Source of the DNA: a bacterium
Lineage (GTDB): Bacteria; Chloroflexota; Anaerolineae; Caldilineales; Caldilineaceae
DNA: 64,000 bases
Assembly (NCBI GenBank): GCA_016124945.1
Contig: WGMT01000005.1
Span: 1-64,000, forward strand
Direction: 5' to 3'
The notes under the pieces are model-generated. The model searched no databases, was not told where the DNA came from, and saw only the letters and a list, made by a program, of their open reading frames with translations. Shown here in pieces: positions 1 through 8,332 of the stretch (positions are counted from its first letter, which is position 1; each line of letters starts with the position of its first letter). The position numbers and the translations under genes are program-made.

Positions 1-181
1 GATGCTATGGTTGTTGTGGACATGAAGGGCCTCCTGTTCATGGTTTTGTTTTGTCGCTTAACCACTGTACAGTCCCCTTCATGTCTTCTCTTGTTAACGT
101 GCTTTCATTTCCACCCCAAAGGGGTGTCTAACTCCTCACGTATTACGCATTACTCCCCCTCACGAAAGGACACCCCTCACC

Positions 182-1222
182 ATGCCCTACCGCGTCGGCA
201 TCATCGGTTGCGGTCGCCCGTGGAAATCTGACGGCGCGACTGGATTTGGCATGTCCCATTGGCATGCAGAAGGCTACAAAGCGTCGCCAGACGCCGAGAT
301 CGCAGCGCTGGCCGACATCAATCTCGACAACGCCCGCTCTTTTCAGGAGCAGCACGGCGGCGACAATCTCTATGCCGACTATCAGGAGATGCTGGCGAAA
401 GCATCACTCGACATCGTCAGCATTTGCACCTGGCCCCATCTACACGCCGAGATGGTCATCGCGGCGGCGGAAGCTGGCGTCAAGGCCGTTCACTGTGAAA
501 AACCGATGGCGCCCACGTTCGGCGAAGCCATGCGCATGGTTGAAGTATGCGAGGCCCACGGTGTGCAGTTGACCTTCAACCACCAGCGCCGTTTTGGTCC
601 TCAGTTTCGGGCGGCGCGGGATCTATTGCATTCAGGCGCGATTGGTCAGTTGCAACGGCTCGAAGGCGTCTGCCCCAACCTGTGCGATTGGGGCACTCAT
701 TGGTTTGACATGCTCTTCTTCTACAACGACGAAACGCCCGTGGATTGGCTGATCGGCCAGATCGATATGCGCAACGGTTCCAGCGTCTTCGGCGTGCCCC
801 ACGAAGGACAGGGGCTGAGCTACTTTCACTATCAGAACGGTGTCTTGGGGCTGATGATCACCGGTCACGGTGCGGAGGGCATGTACGGCAACAAGCTCAT
901 CGGCAGCGACGGCACCATCGAAGTGAAGACCAGTCGCGAGGATCCCCTGCGCATGTGGGCCAAGGGCGACAGCGAACCCCGTGCCATCGAATTAGACACG
1001 GGACGCAGTGACCTCACGTGGGTACAAGACGGCGTCCTCGATCTGGTCGATGCGCTCAAACATAGCCGTGAACCCGAACTTGCCGGTCGTCGCGCCCTAC
1101 GTGCCACCGAGCTGATCTACGCCACCTACGAATCCAGCCGACGTCGTGCCCGCATCGATTTCCCCCTCGACATTGAAGATTCGCCCCTGCAGGCGATGCT
1201 GATGCAGGGGACAGGGGACTAG
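182..1222 (+). CDS. Gfo/Idh/MocA-family NAD(P)-dependent oxidoreductase
   Basis: 346 aa, the usual length for this family. An N-terminal Rossmann fold carries the dinucleotide-binding run GIIGCGRPW (residues 7-15). The family's EKP signature appears as HCEKPMAP near residue 105, and the remainder matches the C-terminal alpha/beta substrate domain. Members oxidise or reduce sugars, inositols and related polyols with NAD(P); the substrate cannot be read from sequence. The ATG follows GAAAGGACACC, a good ribosome binding site. It precedes a GntR regulator and an M20 hydrolase but is separated from them by a hairpin-rich spacer, so it is probably a separate transcription unit. Family call secure, substrate unknown. 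Confidence 0.88.
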   Translation: MPYRVGIIGCGRPWKSDGATGFGMSHWHAEGYKASPDAEIAALADINLDNARSFQEQHGGDNLYADYQEMLAKASLDIVSICTWPHLHAEMVIAAAEAGVKAVHCEKPMAPTFGEAMRMVEVCEAHGVQLTFNHQRRFGPQFRAARDLLHSGAIGQLQRLEGVCPNLCDWGTHWFDMLFFYNDETPVDWLIGQIDMRNGSSVFGVPHEGQGLSYFHYQNGVLGLMITGHGAEGMYGNKLIGSDGTIEVKTSREDPLRMWAKGDSEPRAIELDTGRSDLTWVQDGVLDLVDALKHSREPELAGRRALRATELIYATYESSRRRARIDFPLDIEDSPLQAMLMQGTGD

Positions 1223-1395
1223 GGAATGGGGACTGGGTGGAGCCTGTTGATATCGTAACCGGTGGATGTCGGGGCGTGCTTGATGATGAGATGATGGCTC
1301 TCAACACCCATCATCTCATCATCTTATCTGGCCGGCGCAAAATGCCTCCAATACCAGCCCAACTCTCTCAACCGAGTCCCCAGTCCCCAATCCCC
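1205..1395. repeat. Nested intergenic hairpin element, copy 1
   Basis: A G-rich outer arm (words GGGGACT and GGGTGGAGCCTGTTGA, 1205-1250) faces a C-rich arm (CAGTCCCCAATCCCC, about 1380-1396). Inside is a perfect 16-bp hairpin (1282-1297 with 1308-1323, GATGATGAGATGATGG and its complement). A diverged copy with the same plan and a shared GGGTGGAG..TGTTG word lies at 11868-12065. It may also terminate the upstream gene. Confidence 0.65.
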
Positions 1396-1398
1396 CGA

Positions 1399-1428
1399 TT
1401 GACATCTCCCTTCCCTGCACCCTATAAT
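1399..1428 (+). promoter_or_regulatory. Consensus sigma-70 promoter of the gntR-ygeY unit
   Basis: TTGACA (1399-1404), an 18-bp spacer, then TATAAT (1423-1428). The -10 box touches the palindrome that starts at 1427, so a bound repressor would block RNA polymerase. The downstream gene starts at 1478. Confidence 0.8.
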
Positions 1429-1454
1429 TTGTCAGACAATATTGTCTGACAAAT
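1427..1454. promoter_or_regulatory. Perfect 28-bp palindromic operator, probably for the adjacent GntR protein
   Basis: The half-site ATTTGTCAGACAAT is followed directly by its exact reverse complement. It overlaps the end of the -10 box and lies 23 bp before the regulator's ATG. GntR/HutC dimers bind such dyads, so autoregulation is likely; the binding protein is inferred from adjacency. Confidence 0.8.
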
Positions 1455-1477
1455 AGGGATTCGGTGAGCCCTTGCCC

Positions 1478-2224
1478 ATGCCGTCTGTAAGTGAAGAAAC
1501 GAAGGCCCCGCCACGCTATATCCAGGTTGAGGAGACGCTGCGCTCGTTGCTCGACACCGGCGGTTATCGTCCTGGCGACAAGTTGCCGCCGGAGCCGGAA
1601 TTGGCTGCGCAGATCGGGGTGAGCCGGGCGACCTTGCGCGAAGCGTTACGCAGTTTCGAGCAGCAGGGGATCATCAGCCGCCGCCAGGGCGTGGGGACCT
1701 TCTTGAACCCTCGCCCGCTCTACATTGAGAGCGGGCTGGAGACACTCGAATCGATTGAGATGCTGTTACACAGCCGCCAACTGACGCCGATCCTTCGGCA
1801 GCGACTTGTACGCAGCGAACGGGCTTTGCCCAAAGCGGCACAACGGCTTCACCTCAAAGAAGGCGCGCCGTTAACCGTGGTGGCCACCACCTACGCCGTT
1901 GCAGATAACCCCGTGGCCTATCTACTGGAAGTTGTCCCCGTGGGGGTGGTGGACGAAACGACGGCGACGGCGTGGACAGTGTCCATGCTGGATGGGTTGC
2001 TCCAGGAACGCGCCCACTACGATTTGGGGTACGGCGTGGCGCACATTGCACCTGTCCACGGCAGTGAAGAGATTTGCACCGCCCTGTCTATCGACACACA
2101 GACGCCCCTCTTTTTCATCGAGCAGACTGTCTTCTCTGGGGCCGGAACGCCCTGTTTTTACTCCCGAAACTACTATTTGCCACAAATTTTTGATTTCCAC
2201 GTTATCCGAAAACTTCGCGAATAA
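1478..2224 (+). CDS. GntR-family (HutC/UTRA type) transcriptional regulator
   Basis: 248 aa from ATG 1478; a TTG two codons upstream is possible. The N-terminal winged helix is typical (YRPGDKLPPEPELAAQIGVS, then RATLREALRSFEQQG, about residues 28-70), with a wing ending GVGTF. The C-terminal part fits a UTRA ligand-binding domain. It sits directly behind its own promoter and a perfect palindrome, and the M20 hydrolase starts 11 bp after its stop, so it probably controls itself and that gene. The ligand is unknown; a metabolite of the downstream carbamoyl/purine route is a guess. Confidence 0.9.
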   Translation: MPSVSEETKAPPRYIQVEETLRSLLDTGGYRPGDKLPPEPELAAQIGVSRATLREALRSFEQQGIISRRQGVGTFLNPRPLYIESGLETLESIEMLLHSRQLTPILRQRLVRSERALPKAAQRLHLKEGAPLTVVATTYAVADNPVAYLLEVVPVGVVDETTATAWTVSMLDGLLQERAHYDLGYGVAHIAPVHGSEEICTALSIDTQTPLFFIEQTVFSGAGTPCFYSRNYYLPQIFDFHVIRKLRE

Positions 2225-2235
2225 GGAAAGAAATC

Positions 2236-3447
2236 ATGCCACAACTCGACGTTTCCGCGGTGCGATCAGCGGTGGAGAGCCATCGCGACGAGATCATCAC
2301 CTTTTTGCGTGAGATCGTCGCCATTCCCTCTATGAATTCGCAGATCGGCGAAGTGGGCGAGCGCATCCAGGCCGAAATGAAGAAGCTTGGCTTCGACGAA
2401 GTCTGGTTCGACAGCATGGGCAACACCGTAGGCCGCATCGGCGATGGGCCACGCATCGTTGTCTTCGACAGCCACATCGACACAGTAGGCATCGGCGATC
2501 CAAGCGAATGGGAGTGGGATCCATTCAAAGGCAAGATCGAGGACGGCGTCTTCTACGCCCGCGGCACCTGCGACGAAAAGGCCAGCACGCCAGGGATGAT
2601 CTACGGCATGGCCATTGCCAAGCGCCTGGGTTTACTCGATGGGTGGACAGCCTACTACTTTGGCAACATGGAAGAGTGGTGCGACGGCATTGCGCCCCAC
2701 GCTTTTGTGGAACATGAGGGGATCAAGCCCGATTTTGTGGTCATCGGCGAGCCGACGAAGATGCAGGTCTACCGCGGCCACAAAGGACGCGTGGAGATGA
2801 AGGTCGTCGCCAAGGGCAAGAGCGCCCACGCCGCCAGCAACCACCTGGGCGACAACGCCATCTACAAAGTGATCCCCTTGATCGAAGCGGTCAGCAAGCT
2901 AGAACCGGAACTAGGCGATCACGAATTCCTCGGTCATGGCAAAATCACCGTCACCGACGTGACAGTGCAGACGCCCAGCATCAACGCCGTGCCCAACGAG
3001 TGCACTGTCTACATTGATCGGCGTGTCACCTTTGGCGAAGGCGTAGAAGATGTGATCCAGCAAGTACGCGATCTAATCCCCGAAGCCAATCGCGAGAACG
3101 GCGACGTGATGGTGGAAATGCTTTTCTACGATGATCCCAGCTACACAGGTTTTGTCTTCCCGGTGGAGAAATACTTCCCAGCCTGGGCGCTTAACGAGGA
3201 TCACCCCCTGGTGAGTGCGGGGCAGCAGGCGCGCGCATTGATTGGCCTGCCCGAAGCGCCGACCGGCAAGTGGAACTTCAGCACAAACGGCATCTACTGG
3301 GCAGGCAAAGCAGGCATCCCGTCCATCGGCTTTGCCCCCGGCGACGAAGTCACCGCGCACACGGTGATGGATAGTGTTGTCTTAGATGATGTGGTGAAGG
3401 CAACGGAGTTTTACGCGATTCTGCCGGCGCTGATTGGCGCAGAATGA
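2236..3447 (+). CDS. ygeY: M20-family metallohydrolase, YgeY-like (selenium metabolism-linked hydrolase family)
   Basis: 403 aa. The two-metal M20 architecture is visible: FDSHIDTVG (first metal His and Asp), GTCDEKAS (bridging Asp), GNMEEWCDG (catalytic Glu pair), VIGEPT, and a late EVTAHTVMDS His. The dimerisation domain lies between. The family cleaves amide bonds of small N-acyl or carbamoyl substrates. The nearby carbamate kinase and YgeW-like carbamoyltransferase give the ygeY-ygeW-yqeA combination known from purine/allantoin-type nitrogen catabolism, which supports the YgeY label; no YgeX-type ammonia-lyase is present. It is translated 11 bp after gntR with the ribosome site AAGGAAAG. 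Confidence 0.82.
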   Translation: MPQLDVSAVRSAVESHRDEIITFLREIVAIPSMNSQIGEVGERIQAEMKKLGFDEVWFDSMGNTVGRIGDGPRIVVFDSHIDTVGIGDPSEWEWDPFKGKIEDGVFYARGTCDEKASTPGMIYGMAIAKRLGLLDGWTAYYFGNMEEWCDGIAPHAFVEHEGIKPDFVVIGEPTKMQVYRGHKGRVEMKVVAKGKSAHAASNHLGDNAIYKVIPLIEAVSKLEPELGDHEFLGHGKITVTDVTVQTPSINAVPNECTVYIDRRVTFGEGVEDVIQQVRDLIPEANRENGDVMVEMLFYDDPSYTGFVFPVEKYFPAWALNEDHPLVSAGQQARALIGLPEAPTGKWNFSTNGIYWAGKAGIPSIGFAPGDEVTAHTVMDSVVLDDVVKATEFYAILPALIGAE

Positions 3448-3498
3448 GATTGGGTGATTAAGCAATTAATCTCCTGTCCACAGCGCATCATGCCCATG

Positions 3499-4038
3499 CT
3501 AAATCTTTGTCTTATCGAGGATCTGCTGCACCGTCTCTTCGACGGAGAGGTTGCTGTTGTCGAGGACGAGCCATTTGGCGCCGGCGCGGTTGGCTGTGCT
3601 CAATTCCTGATGCAACGTGCGGGTATGTTCCACCCAGGGTTTTGTCTTTTTAATGCCAAGTTCGGCCAAGCGAGCCAGGGCAACATCCAACGGCGGCGCA
3701 AGTAACACCTTACGGATTAGGTAACCATGCAGCAACTGTTGGTATTGGCGTTGGAAGATTTTCTCTTCAACGGCGTCGTCGAGGGCTACAGCAAAAGCCG
3801 CTTCAGCGTAGATCGTTGCCGTCTGCAAAGCAGACCATCGCGCCAACCGGAATTGACGTTCCGACTCTGCGGCTGTGTCTAACGTGTCGGCAAAACCTGA
3901 GACGACACTGCGGCGTATTTCGTCAACAGAAATGTGAATGCCCAGTTCAAAATGCTGCATCAAGGCGACGGCAACGGTAGACTTTCCGGCGCCGTGTGTA
4001 CCAGAGATCACAAAGATGGGTTGCGTGGCTGGCGGCAT
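3499..4038 (-). CDS. Small P-loop ATP-binding protein, kinase-like (AAA/zeta-like)
   Basis: 179 aa from the ATG at 4038; a start 31 codons upstream at 4131 would add an untypical N-terminus. Walker A is GTHGAGKST near residues 11-19, followed by HISVDEIRRS, where Asp is placed as in small-molecule or polynucleotide kinases, and a C-terminal LVLDNS strand. No second domain. It is convergent with ygeY and divergent from the carbamate kinase, so not part of that unit. Substrate unknown; a nucleotide or sugar kinase or a zeta-toxin-like enzyme are options. Confidence 0.6.
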   Translation of the reverse strand: MPPATQPIFVISGTHGAGKSTVAVALMQHFELGIHISVDEIRRSVVSGFADTLDTAAESERQFRLARWSALQTATIYAEAAFAVALDDAVEEKIFQRQYQQLLHGYLIRKVLLAPPLDVALARLAELGIKKTKPWVEHTRTLHQELSTANRAGAKWLVLDNSNLSVEETVQQILDKTKI

Positions 4039-4139
4039 AAAAGGTCCGTCCTTGGCAAAGGATGTTAGTACGAGAAAGAGTGGGCAAAGGCTGTGTAAGG
4101 TGAGAATACCAGCCTCAGCCTGTGAATGCAAGGTAGGAT

Positions 4140-4290
4140 CGCGTAAGCTAAAATCTCATCTGTGGTCCGTGATTCTGTGTAAGGTGAATCTAGAGAATAG
4201 TGATCCACGAAGGTATACGAAGACGCAAAAAGAAAAGCAATAAACTCTCTGCACTTTGTGTAATTTCGTGTGCCTGCGTGGATCATTAAA
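4140..4290. repeat. Intergenic inverted-word repeat (GATCCACGAAG / TTCGTGTG.CTGCGTGGATC)
   Basis: The left words TGATCCACGAAGG..ACGAAGACGCAAAAAG face GTGTAATTTCGTGTGCCTGCGTGGATCA on the right in inverted orientation. The same vocabulary recurs at about 52240-52400 and 62160-62480. It covers the divergent promoter area of the kinase and the carbamate kinase. Confidence 0.5.
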
Positions 4291-4306
4291 ATTCTGGAAT
4301 CTCTTG

Positions 4307-5296
4307 ATGCCCACCCCGGCAAGAAAGAACAAATCCCCTATGCAAACTCCGGCCAGGTTGGCGGTGATCGCGATTGGTGGCAACTCCCTGATTAAAGACA
4401 CCAATCACCCCGAGGTACCGCACCAGTGGGACGCTGTCCGCGAAACGGTTGGTCACATCGCGGAGATGGTGAATTTGGGTTGGCAGATGGTGATCACCCA
4501 CGGCAATGGACCGCAAGCAGGCTTCATTTTGCGCCGCAACGAACTGGCAGCCCATGAAGTACACACCACCCCGTTGAGCCTGATTGTCGCCGATACACAA
4601 GGGGCGATTGGGTACATGTTACAACAGGCGCTCAACAACGAATTCTATGAACGGGATGTACCCCGGCAGTGCATTTCGTTGATCACCCAGGTGCGCGTAG
4701 ACGCTGACGATCCAGCCTTCCAGAACCCAACAAAGCCCATCGGCGGCTTTCTCGACGAAGTGACGGCGCGACGATTTGAGGGCGCAGGTTGGCACATTGT
4801 AGAAGACGCCGGTCGCGGCTGGCGCCGCGTCGTCGCGTCACCACAGCCACAGGAGATCGTCGAGTTGGAGGCGATTCAGCAGGCCGTGTCCATGGGTTGG
4901 ATCGTTGTCGCCTGTGGCGGCGGCGGCATTCCCGTGGTGCGTAACGCCAAGGGAGAACTGCGCGGCATCAACGCCGTCATCGACAAAGACCACGCCGGCG
5001 GCATGCTCGCCCACAAGATCAACGCCGATCTCCTCCTCATTAGCACCAGCGTCGAACAGGTGGCGATCAACTTCGGCAAGCCCAACCAACAACCCATCGC
5101 CCAGATGACCGTGGCCGAAGCAAGAAAGTACATGGCCGAAGGGCACTTCGCCCCCGGCAGCATGAAACCCAAGATCGAAGCGTCTATCGACTTCGTCGAA
5201 CAGAGCGAAAACCCCGACGTCGCCGCCCTGATCACCAACCCGGAGAATCTCGAACGGGCGTTGCGGGGGGAGACGGGGACGAGAATAGTGAAATAA
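4307..5296 (+). CDS. Carbamate kinase (ArcC/YqeA type)
   Basis: 329 aa from ATG 4307, preceded by a GGA ribosome site; ATG 4340 is an alternative. Amino-acid-kinase fold motifs are present: AVIAIGGNSLI near residue 15, VITHGNGPQ, and VACGGGGIPV in the centre. It makes ATP and carbamate from carbamoyl phosphate and ADP (or the reverse) in the cytoplasm. Together with the following carbamoyltransferase it would form a phosphorolytic ATP-yielding pair, as in arginine-deiminase-like or allantoin/purine degradation. A 130-bp spacer with inverted ATTACGCAT words separates it from that gene. Confidence 0.9.
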   Translation: MPTPARKNKSPMQTPARLAVIAIGGNSLIKDTNHPEVPHQWDAVRETVGHIAEMVNLGWQMVITHGNGPQAGFILRRNELAAHEVHTTPLSLIVADTQGAIGYMLQQALNNEFYERDVPRQCISLITQVRVDADDPAFQNPTKPIGGFLDEVTARRFEGAGWHIVEDAGRGWRRVVASPQPQEIVELEAIQQAVSMGWIVVACGGGGIPVVRNAKGELRGINAVIDKDHAGGMLAHKINADLLLISTSVEQVAINFGKPNQQPIAQMTVAEARKYMAEGHFAPGSMKPKIEASIDFVEQSENPDVAALITNPENLERALRGETGTRIVK

Positions 5297-5395
5297 TGCG
5301 TAATTCGTAATGCGTAATTGGTACACAGCACGATCCCCATTTGAGACGGCACCGGTGTAGACGAATTACGCATCACGCATCACACATTACGTTTT
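5297..5395. repeat. Intergenic inverted repeat of TAATGCGTAATTCGTAATGCG words
   Basis: The rightward words TAATGCGTAATTCGTAATGCG (5297-5319) are mirrored by GAATTACGCATCACGCATCAC (about 5361-5385). The same vocabulary forms a second inverted pair at 14502-14595. Transcribed, it would form a hairpin between the two genes of the carbamoyl pair. Confidence 0.6.
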
Positions 5396-5428
5396 CCCAA
5401 AAACATTCGACATCAGGAGATTCAACCC

Positions 5429-6406
5429 ATGCAAACCGACTTACGCGGTCGCGACTTCATCAGCGACATGGATTTCAGCAAAGAAGAGATCGAGACTGTC
5501 CTTGATGTGGCGTTCAAACTCAAGCGCGATCGCGCACTGGGGATTAAGCACCCCATCCTCGATCAGAAGACGCTGGCGCTGCTCTTTTTCTTCACCAGCA
5601 CGCGCACCCGCTCCAGCTTTGAGGTGGGGATGGCGCAATTGGGTGGACACGCAGCCTTCATCGACTCTACCACCACCCAAATCAGCCACGGCGACACAGC
5701 CAAGGAGATCGGCGAGATCTACGGCCGCTACTACGACGGCATCGCCATCCGCCAATGTGATTGGGACTTCGGCAATAGTTACATCAACGAAGTCGCCCAG
5801 GCCAGCCGCGTCCCCGTCCTCAACATGCAGTGCGACGTCTACCACCCCTTCCAGATCCTGGCCGACCTGATGACCATCATCGAGAAGGTGGGCGATCCCC
5901 GGGGCAAGACGATCAACGTGAGTTGGGCCTACGCCAGCAGCTACCAGAAGCCGATCTCAGTGCCACAGAGCCTGATCTTGCAGATGACACGCTTCGGCAT
6001 GAACGTGCGCCTCACCCACCCCGCCGAATACAAACTCATGCCCGACATCGTGCAACAGGCCAAAGACAACACCAACAAACACGGCGGCAGCTTCGAGATC
6101 CTCGACGACTTCGACGCCGGTTTCGTTGACGCAGACATCGTCTACCCCAAGAGTTGGGGTGCGCTCCTCACCACAACAGACAACGCCGAAAGCGCCGCCA
6201 TTGGGAGCCAGTACACCGACTGGATCACCGACGAACGGCGCATGTCCCTGGCCAAACGCGACGCCATCTACATGCACTGTCTCCCCGCCGACCGCAACAT
6301 CGAAGTCACCGACGGCGTCATCGACGGCCCCAACTCGGTGGTCTACGACGAAGCCGAAAACCGTCTCCACGCGCAGAAGGCAGTGATGGCGTTGACGATG
6401 AGATAG
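5429..6406 (+). CDS. ygeW: Ornithine/aspartate carbamoyltransferase-family enzyme, YgeW-like
   Basis: 325 aa. The carbamoyl-phosphate loop STRTRSSFE (residues about 55-63) and the second-substrate signature MHCLPADR near the C-terminus are intact. The usual HPTQ motif reads YHPFQ, as expected for a transcarbamylase that is not a standard OTC. The product pairs with the upstream carbamate kinase, suggesting catabolic release of carbamoyl phosphate. The YgeW assignment leans on context with YgeY and carbamate kinase; a plain ornithine carbamoyltransferase is the alternative. The start follows a CAGGAG ribosome site. Confidence 0.75.
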   Translation: MQTDLRGRDFISDMDFSKEEIETVLDVAFKLKRDRALGIKHPILDQKTLALLFFFTSTRTRSSFEVGMAQLGGHAAFIDSTTTQISHGDTAKEIGEIYGRYYDGIAIRQCDWDFGNSYINEVAQASRVPVLNMQCDVYHPFQILADLMTIIEKVGDPRGKTINVSWAYASSYQKPISVPQSLILQMTRFGMNVRLTHPAEYKLMPDIVQQAKDNTNKHGGSFEILDDFDAGFVDADIVYPKSWGALLTTTDNAESAAIGSQYTDWITDERRMSLAKRDAIYMHCLPADRNIEVTDGVIDGPNSVVYDEAENRLHAQKAVMALTMR

Positions 6407-6632
6407 GGATTAGGGATTAGGGATTAGGGATTAGGGATTAGGGATTAAGGACTGGGGACTGGGGATCGGGAGAAGGATCTGAAATCTCCTAATCGCCTAA
6501 TCTCACGTTGACAAGAGATTAGGCGATTAGGAGATTTTAGAAGCTTAAGCAGATCCCTAATCACCAATCCCTAGTCCCCAATCCCTAATCACCAATCCCT
6601 AGTCCCCAATCCCTAGTCCCCAACCCCCGCGA
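6405..6632. repeat. AGGGATT heptamer tandem array and nested hairpins
   Basis: Six head-to-tail AGGGATT heptamers (6405-6446) begin on the stop codon of the carbamoyltransferase. They face the complementary words CCAATCCCTAGTCCCC at 6550-6632. Between them is a perfect 23-bp hairpin (6482-6504 with 6515-6537, loop 10). The whole can fold back on itself. Confidence 0.75.
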
Positions 6633-6730
6633 CGTTTCCCCCACCCACGTGTTATACTTACCGGACGATTGAAACCGGCACGGTTGCTGCAATTTTCCTG
6701 CGGTGGCGTGCCGGTCTTCTTATAGCCGGT

Positions 6731-6810
6731 GCGCGTTCGGTGCGACGCACTGGCCGAAACAATATTTAACGCCGAGTGTCATACTGGCCAGTGCGTCGCA
6801 CCGAACGCGC
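6731..6810. repeat. 25-bp perfect inverted repeat with 30-bp loop
   Basis: The arms 6731-6755 (beginning GCGCGTTCGG) and 6786-6810 are exact reverse complements around an AT-rich loop containing AATATTTAAC. It lies 36 bp before the ketoacyl synthase start and could be a small non-autonomous element or a leader hairpin. Confidence 0.7.
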
Positions 6811-6846
6811 TACGTTTTTGGATATCACGGATAGACAGGAATTGCT

Positions 6847-8118
6847 ATGACTGCAAACGCATCCGCCAATGGACACGCACCGCGCCGGGTGGTTGTGACC
6901 GGCGTTGGGCTGATCACGTCGCTCGGTCATGATCTGGAGACGTCCTGGCAGGCGATGTTGGCAGGAGAATCCGGCTCACGCCCAATGACGGGCCATGACA
7001 TGAGCGAGTACCCCACCCAATTCGCCGCCAACGTCGAAGATTGGGATCCCAGCCGCTACCTTGACCGACGTGAATCGCGACGGGTGAGCCGCGGCACCCA
7101 ATTCGCGCTCAAAGCTTCACAAGACGCCGTGGACATGGCCGGCTTGAAAATGGACGAAACCAATCCCTATCGCGTCGGTGTGGAAGTGGGGTTGGCCTTC
7201 GGCGGCTGGGAGATCGTGGAAGAACAGGCCATCCTCCACGAAACCAAAGGACCGAAACGCTTCAACCCCGCCCTACTCCTCGGCGCACTCTCCAGCGGTG
7301 GCCCCACCCAGATCGCCATCCGTCTCGGTGCAAAAGGACCAACCAACTGTCCTGTCGCCGCCTGCGCCACCGGCATTGTGGCCATCGGCGAAGCAGCGCG
7401 GCGCATTCAGTACGGCACGGCCGACGTGATGATCGCCGGCGGCGCTGAAGGCTACCTCACGCCGCTCGTCATCGCCACCTTCAGCCGCCTGGGCGCAGCC
7501 AGCACCAACAACGCCGACCCCGAACACGCCTGCCGCCCCTTCAGCGCCGACCGTGACGGCATGGTCGTCGCAGAAGGTGCAGGTGTGCTTGTCCTTGAAT
7601 CGTTGGAACATGCACAGGAGCGCGGCGCCACCATCCTGGCCGAGTTTGGTGGTTACGGCATCACCGAAGACGCTTACGACGCCACTGCGCCCGATCCCAA
7701 CGGCGAGGGCGCGACCGGCGCCATGCAGCTCGCCCTTGAAGAAAGTGGACTCAGCCCAGTCACATTCGGTTGGATTGTAGCCCACGGCACCGGCACGCAA
7801 CTAAACGACAGCATGGAAAGCGCCGCCATCAAACGTATCTTTGGTGAAGCAGCCTACAACATCCCTGTCACCAGCATCAAGAGCATGATCGGCCATGCCA
7901 TGGGCGCAGCCGGCGCACAGAGCGCCGCCGTCATCGTGAAGGCCATGCAAGAAGAAACCATCGTCCCCACGATCAACTACACAACGCCCGACCCCGAATG
8001 CGATCTCGACTACGTCACCGATGGGCCACGGGCGCAATCGATCCACGCCGCACTATGCAACGGCTTCGGTATGGGCGGCCAGAATGCGTCGTTGATCCTC
8101 AAGCGGTTTGAAGCGTAG
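6847..8118 (+). CDS. Beta-ketoacyl-ACP synthase, FabF-like (KAS II family)
   Basis: 423 aa, full thiolase-fold length. The catalytic triad is intact: Cys173 in AACATGI, His313 in AHGTGTQL and His350 in IGHAMG, with the family Lys just upstream in SIKSMIGH. It condenses malonyl-ACP with an acyl-ACP. No acyl carrier protein or other fatty-acid gene adjoins it, so it may be a stand-alone KAS or belong to a specialised acyl pathway. The start follows AGGAATTGCT. Confidence 0.88.
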   Translation: MTANASANGHAPRRVVVTGVGLITSLGHDLETSWQAMLAGESGSRPMTGHDMSEYPTQFAANVEDWDPSRYLDRRESRRVSRGTQFALKASQDAVDMAGLKMDETNPYRVGVEVGLAFGGWEIVEEQAILHETKGPKRFNPALLLGALSSGGPTQIAIRLGAKGPTNCPVAACATGIVAIGEAARRIQYGTADVMIAGGAEGYLTPLVIATFSRLGAASTNNADPEHACRPFSADRDGMVVAEGAGVLVLESLEHAQERGATILAEFGGYGITEDAYDATAPDPNGEGATGAMQLALEESGLSPVTFGWIVAHGTGTQLNDSMESAAIKRIFGEAAYNIPVTSIKSMIGHAMGAAGAQSAAVIVKAMQEETIVPTINYTTPDPECDLDYVTDGPRAQSIHAALCNGFGMGGQNASLILKRFEA

Positions 8119-8148
8119 AAGAGAAGCAAAACCCCTCTCCAACAAGCA

Positions 8149-8225
8149 AGTGCCGGGGACTTTTCGCCGCAGCGACACGGGACATTCACGCCTGGCGTCA
8201 CGTCCAACGTGAAGTCCCCGGCACT
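8149..8225. terminator. Intergenic hairpin after the ketoacyl synthase
   Basis: The perfect 14-bp arms AGTGCCGGGGACTT (8149-8162) and its complement (8212-8225) enclose a 49-bp loop with a smaller CACG/CGTG pairing. There is no strong U-tract, so termination by this element is only possible. Confidence 0.5.
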
Positions 8226-8332
8226 TTCGCTGGCCCCTATCTTAACGCCGATGGGTTCTATACCCTCCCTGGATGATTTCTTACCGCATCATGCATCGAA
8301 AATGCCTACACTTCCTATATTCAGGTCAAGTG

